Shown piece by piece: positions 62,451 to 64,000 of a stretch of 64,000 bases of DNA; position 1 is the first letter of the stretch, and every line of letters starts with the position of its first letter. The position numbers and the translations under genes were made by a program. This DNA comes from Clavelina lepadiformis (lineage: Eukaryota; Chordata; Ascidiacea; Aplousobranchia; Clavelinidae): contig NC_135241.1 in the NCBI RefSeq assembly GCF_947623445.1, forward strand, positions 6,202,501 through 6,266,500. The letters run 5' to 3'. The notes under the pieces are model-generated. The model did no database searches. It was not told the origin of the DNA and was given only the letters and a program-made list of their open reading frames with translations.

Positions 62451-62660
62451 ATGGCTAGCCATCATGCTAATCTACATAAAATATATAAAGCTACAGTCAT
62501 TCCATACATACAAAATTATGACATTGACTTCAACTTGCTGAAAGCGGTAAAGCCGAAAAGGGGCCGCTTGTCCACTGGGAAAGATTTTATTATCGATAAT
62601 AACATTTACCAGCTATGGCGGCCAGATCGGCGTAAGCTTTCATTACAGAAAGAATTCTAG
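62451..62660 (+). CDS. Hypothetical 69-residue open frame
   Basis: It begins MASHHANLHKIYKATVIPYI and contains a basic stretch (KAVKPKRGRLSTGKDF) before the stop. No family is recognised. Coding character is weak to moderate; it could be an exon of a gene beyond this window or chance. Confidence 0.2.
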   Translation: MASHHANLHKIYKATVIPYIQNYDIDFNLLKAVKPKRGRLSTGKDFIIDNNIYQLWRPDRRKLSLQKEF

Positions 62661-64000
62661 CATGTTGCAAATATAGAAATTTCTTTGCATTTCCCGTGCA
62701 GGAGGCTCAAGACAAACCGCTCCGTTTCTTAGTTAATTTGAAACGGGTTGCCATTGGTTACAGGCCAAGCAAACCTCAACGGCGCAGAGAATTCGACACG
62801 GTTGATATTAACTGCCGTAATAAGCTAAAAAGTAACTGGTAATGGAGCGTGTGGATAAGCAAAAGAGATTAACGATTTCAAGGAGTTGCTACAAATGCAA
62901 TTGTGCGCCCTTTGCATCTTAAAGTGGTTAGCGTAATTCGCTTAGGGAATTTGAATTGGGCTGCGTGCCCTGTGCTTGTTTTTTCCCGCAATTAGTCCTA
63001 ATAACACAAAAGGAATGGCAACCAACTCTTGTAGTGCTATCGGCATATTCAAACGACAAAAGTTTTGTCAAAAAAACTTAACACTTTGTTTTTACTTGAG
63101 ATAATCCCTTTACTGTGTGATGATAATTTTCTCTATCAAAGTGATTTCAGAAATAGTTCGATTAATAAAAAAGTCAACATCGATTAATTAAAGTTTTTAT
63201 CGTGGCAAGATCGGAAAAATCAATATTTTTTTAGTATTTTTAGCCGGAAATTTTTTACCCATTCCTTTGAAACAAAGTCGAACGTTTTACTTCAAAACGA
63301 AACAGCGACCTTACCGTAAACCAAAACAATTACCTGCGTTCTAGAAATGCAAATACTCATTTTGAGGAGAGCGGTGCCTTTGAAAATTTTGAAAACCTAG
63401 TTTTCGAATAAAGTCTCCCGGCGCAGAATTACCTCAATCCATTTTGAAAACCTGTCAACTTCAGTGCATGTCATTTTGCGTCTTTGTGACTTTATAATGC
63501 TCATTGTTCCCTAATAGATGTAAGCTTGTTAGCATCTTGCTTCTACAAAGATTACTCAGCACGAAAAACGACACGCGAAGTCCCACTGTGGCGTAACAAT
63601 AGCATGCATGGTAACGTAGTCTCTGCCAAATATGTTTGTTTAAGTCTCGCTAATTGACATCTATTGGCAAGATTTTAACGTTTATCAGCTTGGGTAGTGA
63701 CGTAAACAAATAAAGTCTTGTTACTTAACAAAGGGCTAAATATTTAGACGTCTTTTCGGTGAAACCCAAAATCATGACCAGCAATGGAAAAAATACTACA
63801 AGACACTCCATAAAATGTTCAGTCGAAACAATTAGCGTTGAAAAGTATGTTGGGATTACATTAAATACGGTGATTATGTATAATAATGTTTCTTAAATAG
63901 ACACTGTTTTAAATGATAATGTTTCTGGTATTATTTTAAATACCGGTTTTAATGAATTAATAATTATTTACGCAAAATACAAGTCGCTTCATCACAAAAG

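Larger units (their letters stand above)
60871..64000. other. Right end of the window, no supported gene
   Basis: Small open frames occur (for example 61973-61608 minus and 62451-62660 plus), but none has a recognised motif or clear splice context. A (TA)n microsatellite lies at 61192-61210. Base composition is slightly less AT-rich near 60900-61020 and 62500-63000, so the edge of a further gene cannot be excluded. Confidence 0.35.

Overview
The window looks like an ascidian tunicate nuclear genome, most likely Ciona or a close relative. The DNA is AT-rich, introns are short and T-rich with GT-AG borders, genes are compact, and many short DNA transposons are present. The recognisable proteins are animal ones. 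Several same-strand genes sit close together with a 3' splice site just before the ATG, as in the spliced-leader genes and operons known from Ciona. The species call is inference.

Layout. (1) 812-7070 (+): a 13-exon GMC-family FAD oxidoreductase; its large intron 7 carries a complete non-autonomous hAT element with an 8-bp target-site duplication. (2) 8304-20751 (-): four housekeeping or regulatory genes, read right to left. These are VPS72/YL1 (chromatin), a CARF/ALS2CR8-like protein, taspase 1 (TASP1) and NUDT22. The CARF-like stop and the TASP1 ATG are only 70 bp apart, and TASP1 can be joined in frame to NUDT22. (3) 20752-24554: mostly transposon debris. (4) 24555-28745 (+): SLC30A6 (zinc transporter ZnT6), 9 exons. 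(5) 29382-57165 (-): a tandem array of three related multi-exon genes (called A, B and C here) plus at least one dead copy. They encode low-complexity, Asn/Glu-rich proteins that I do not recognise. Every internal exon is phase 1-1, and one exon carries a conserved Gly-[Gln/His]-Val-Gly-Asn-Asn-Asn core that partly resembles a RHIM amyloid motif. (6) 57166-64000: little that can be supported.

History. A decayed copy of the last SLC30A6 exon lies at 40541-41025, next to the 3' end of gene B. The intact SLC30A6 end lies in the same place relative to gene A. The array therefore grew by segmental duplication that took the end of SLC30A6 with it. A second, very recent event left about 865 bp nearly identical between A and B. 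Gene C (267 residues, 6 exons) is the cleanest member; gene A has lost the ATG that C uses.

Mobile DNA is dense: at least three hAT-type elements, two pogo/Tigger-like TIR families, a 741-bp MITE family with three copies, a fold-back element with a perfect 29-bp hairpin, and a tRNA-derived SINE. All gene models are manual splice reconstructions checked for reading-frame phase; none has been tested against transcripts.
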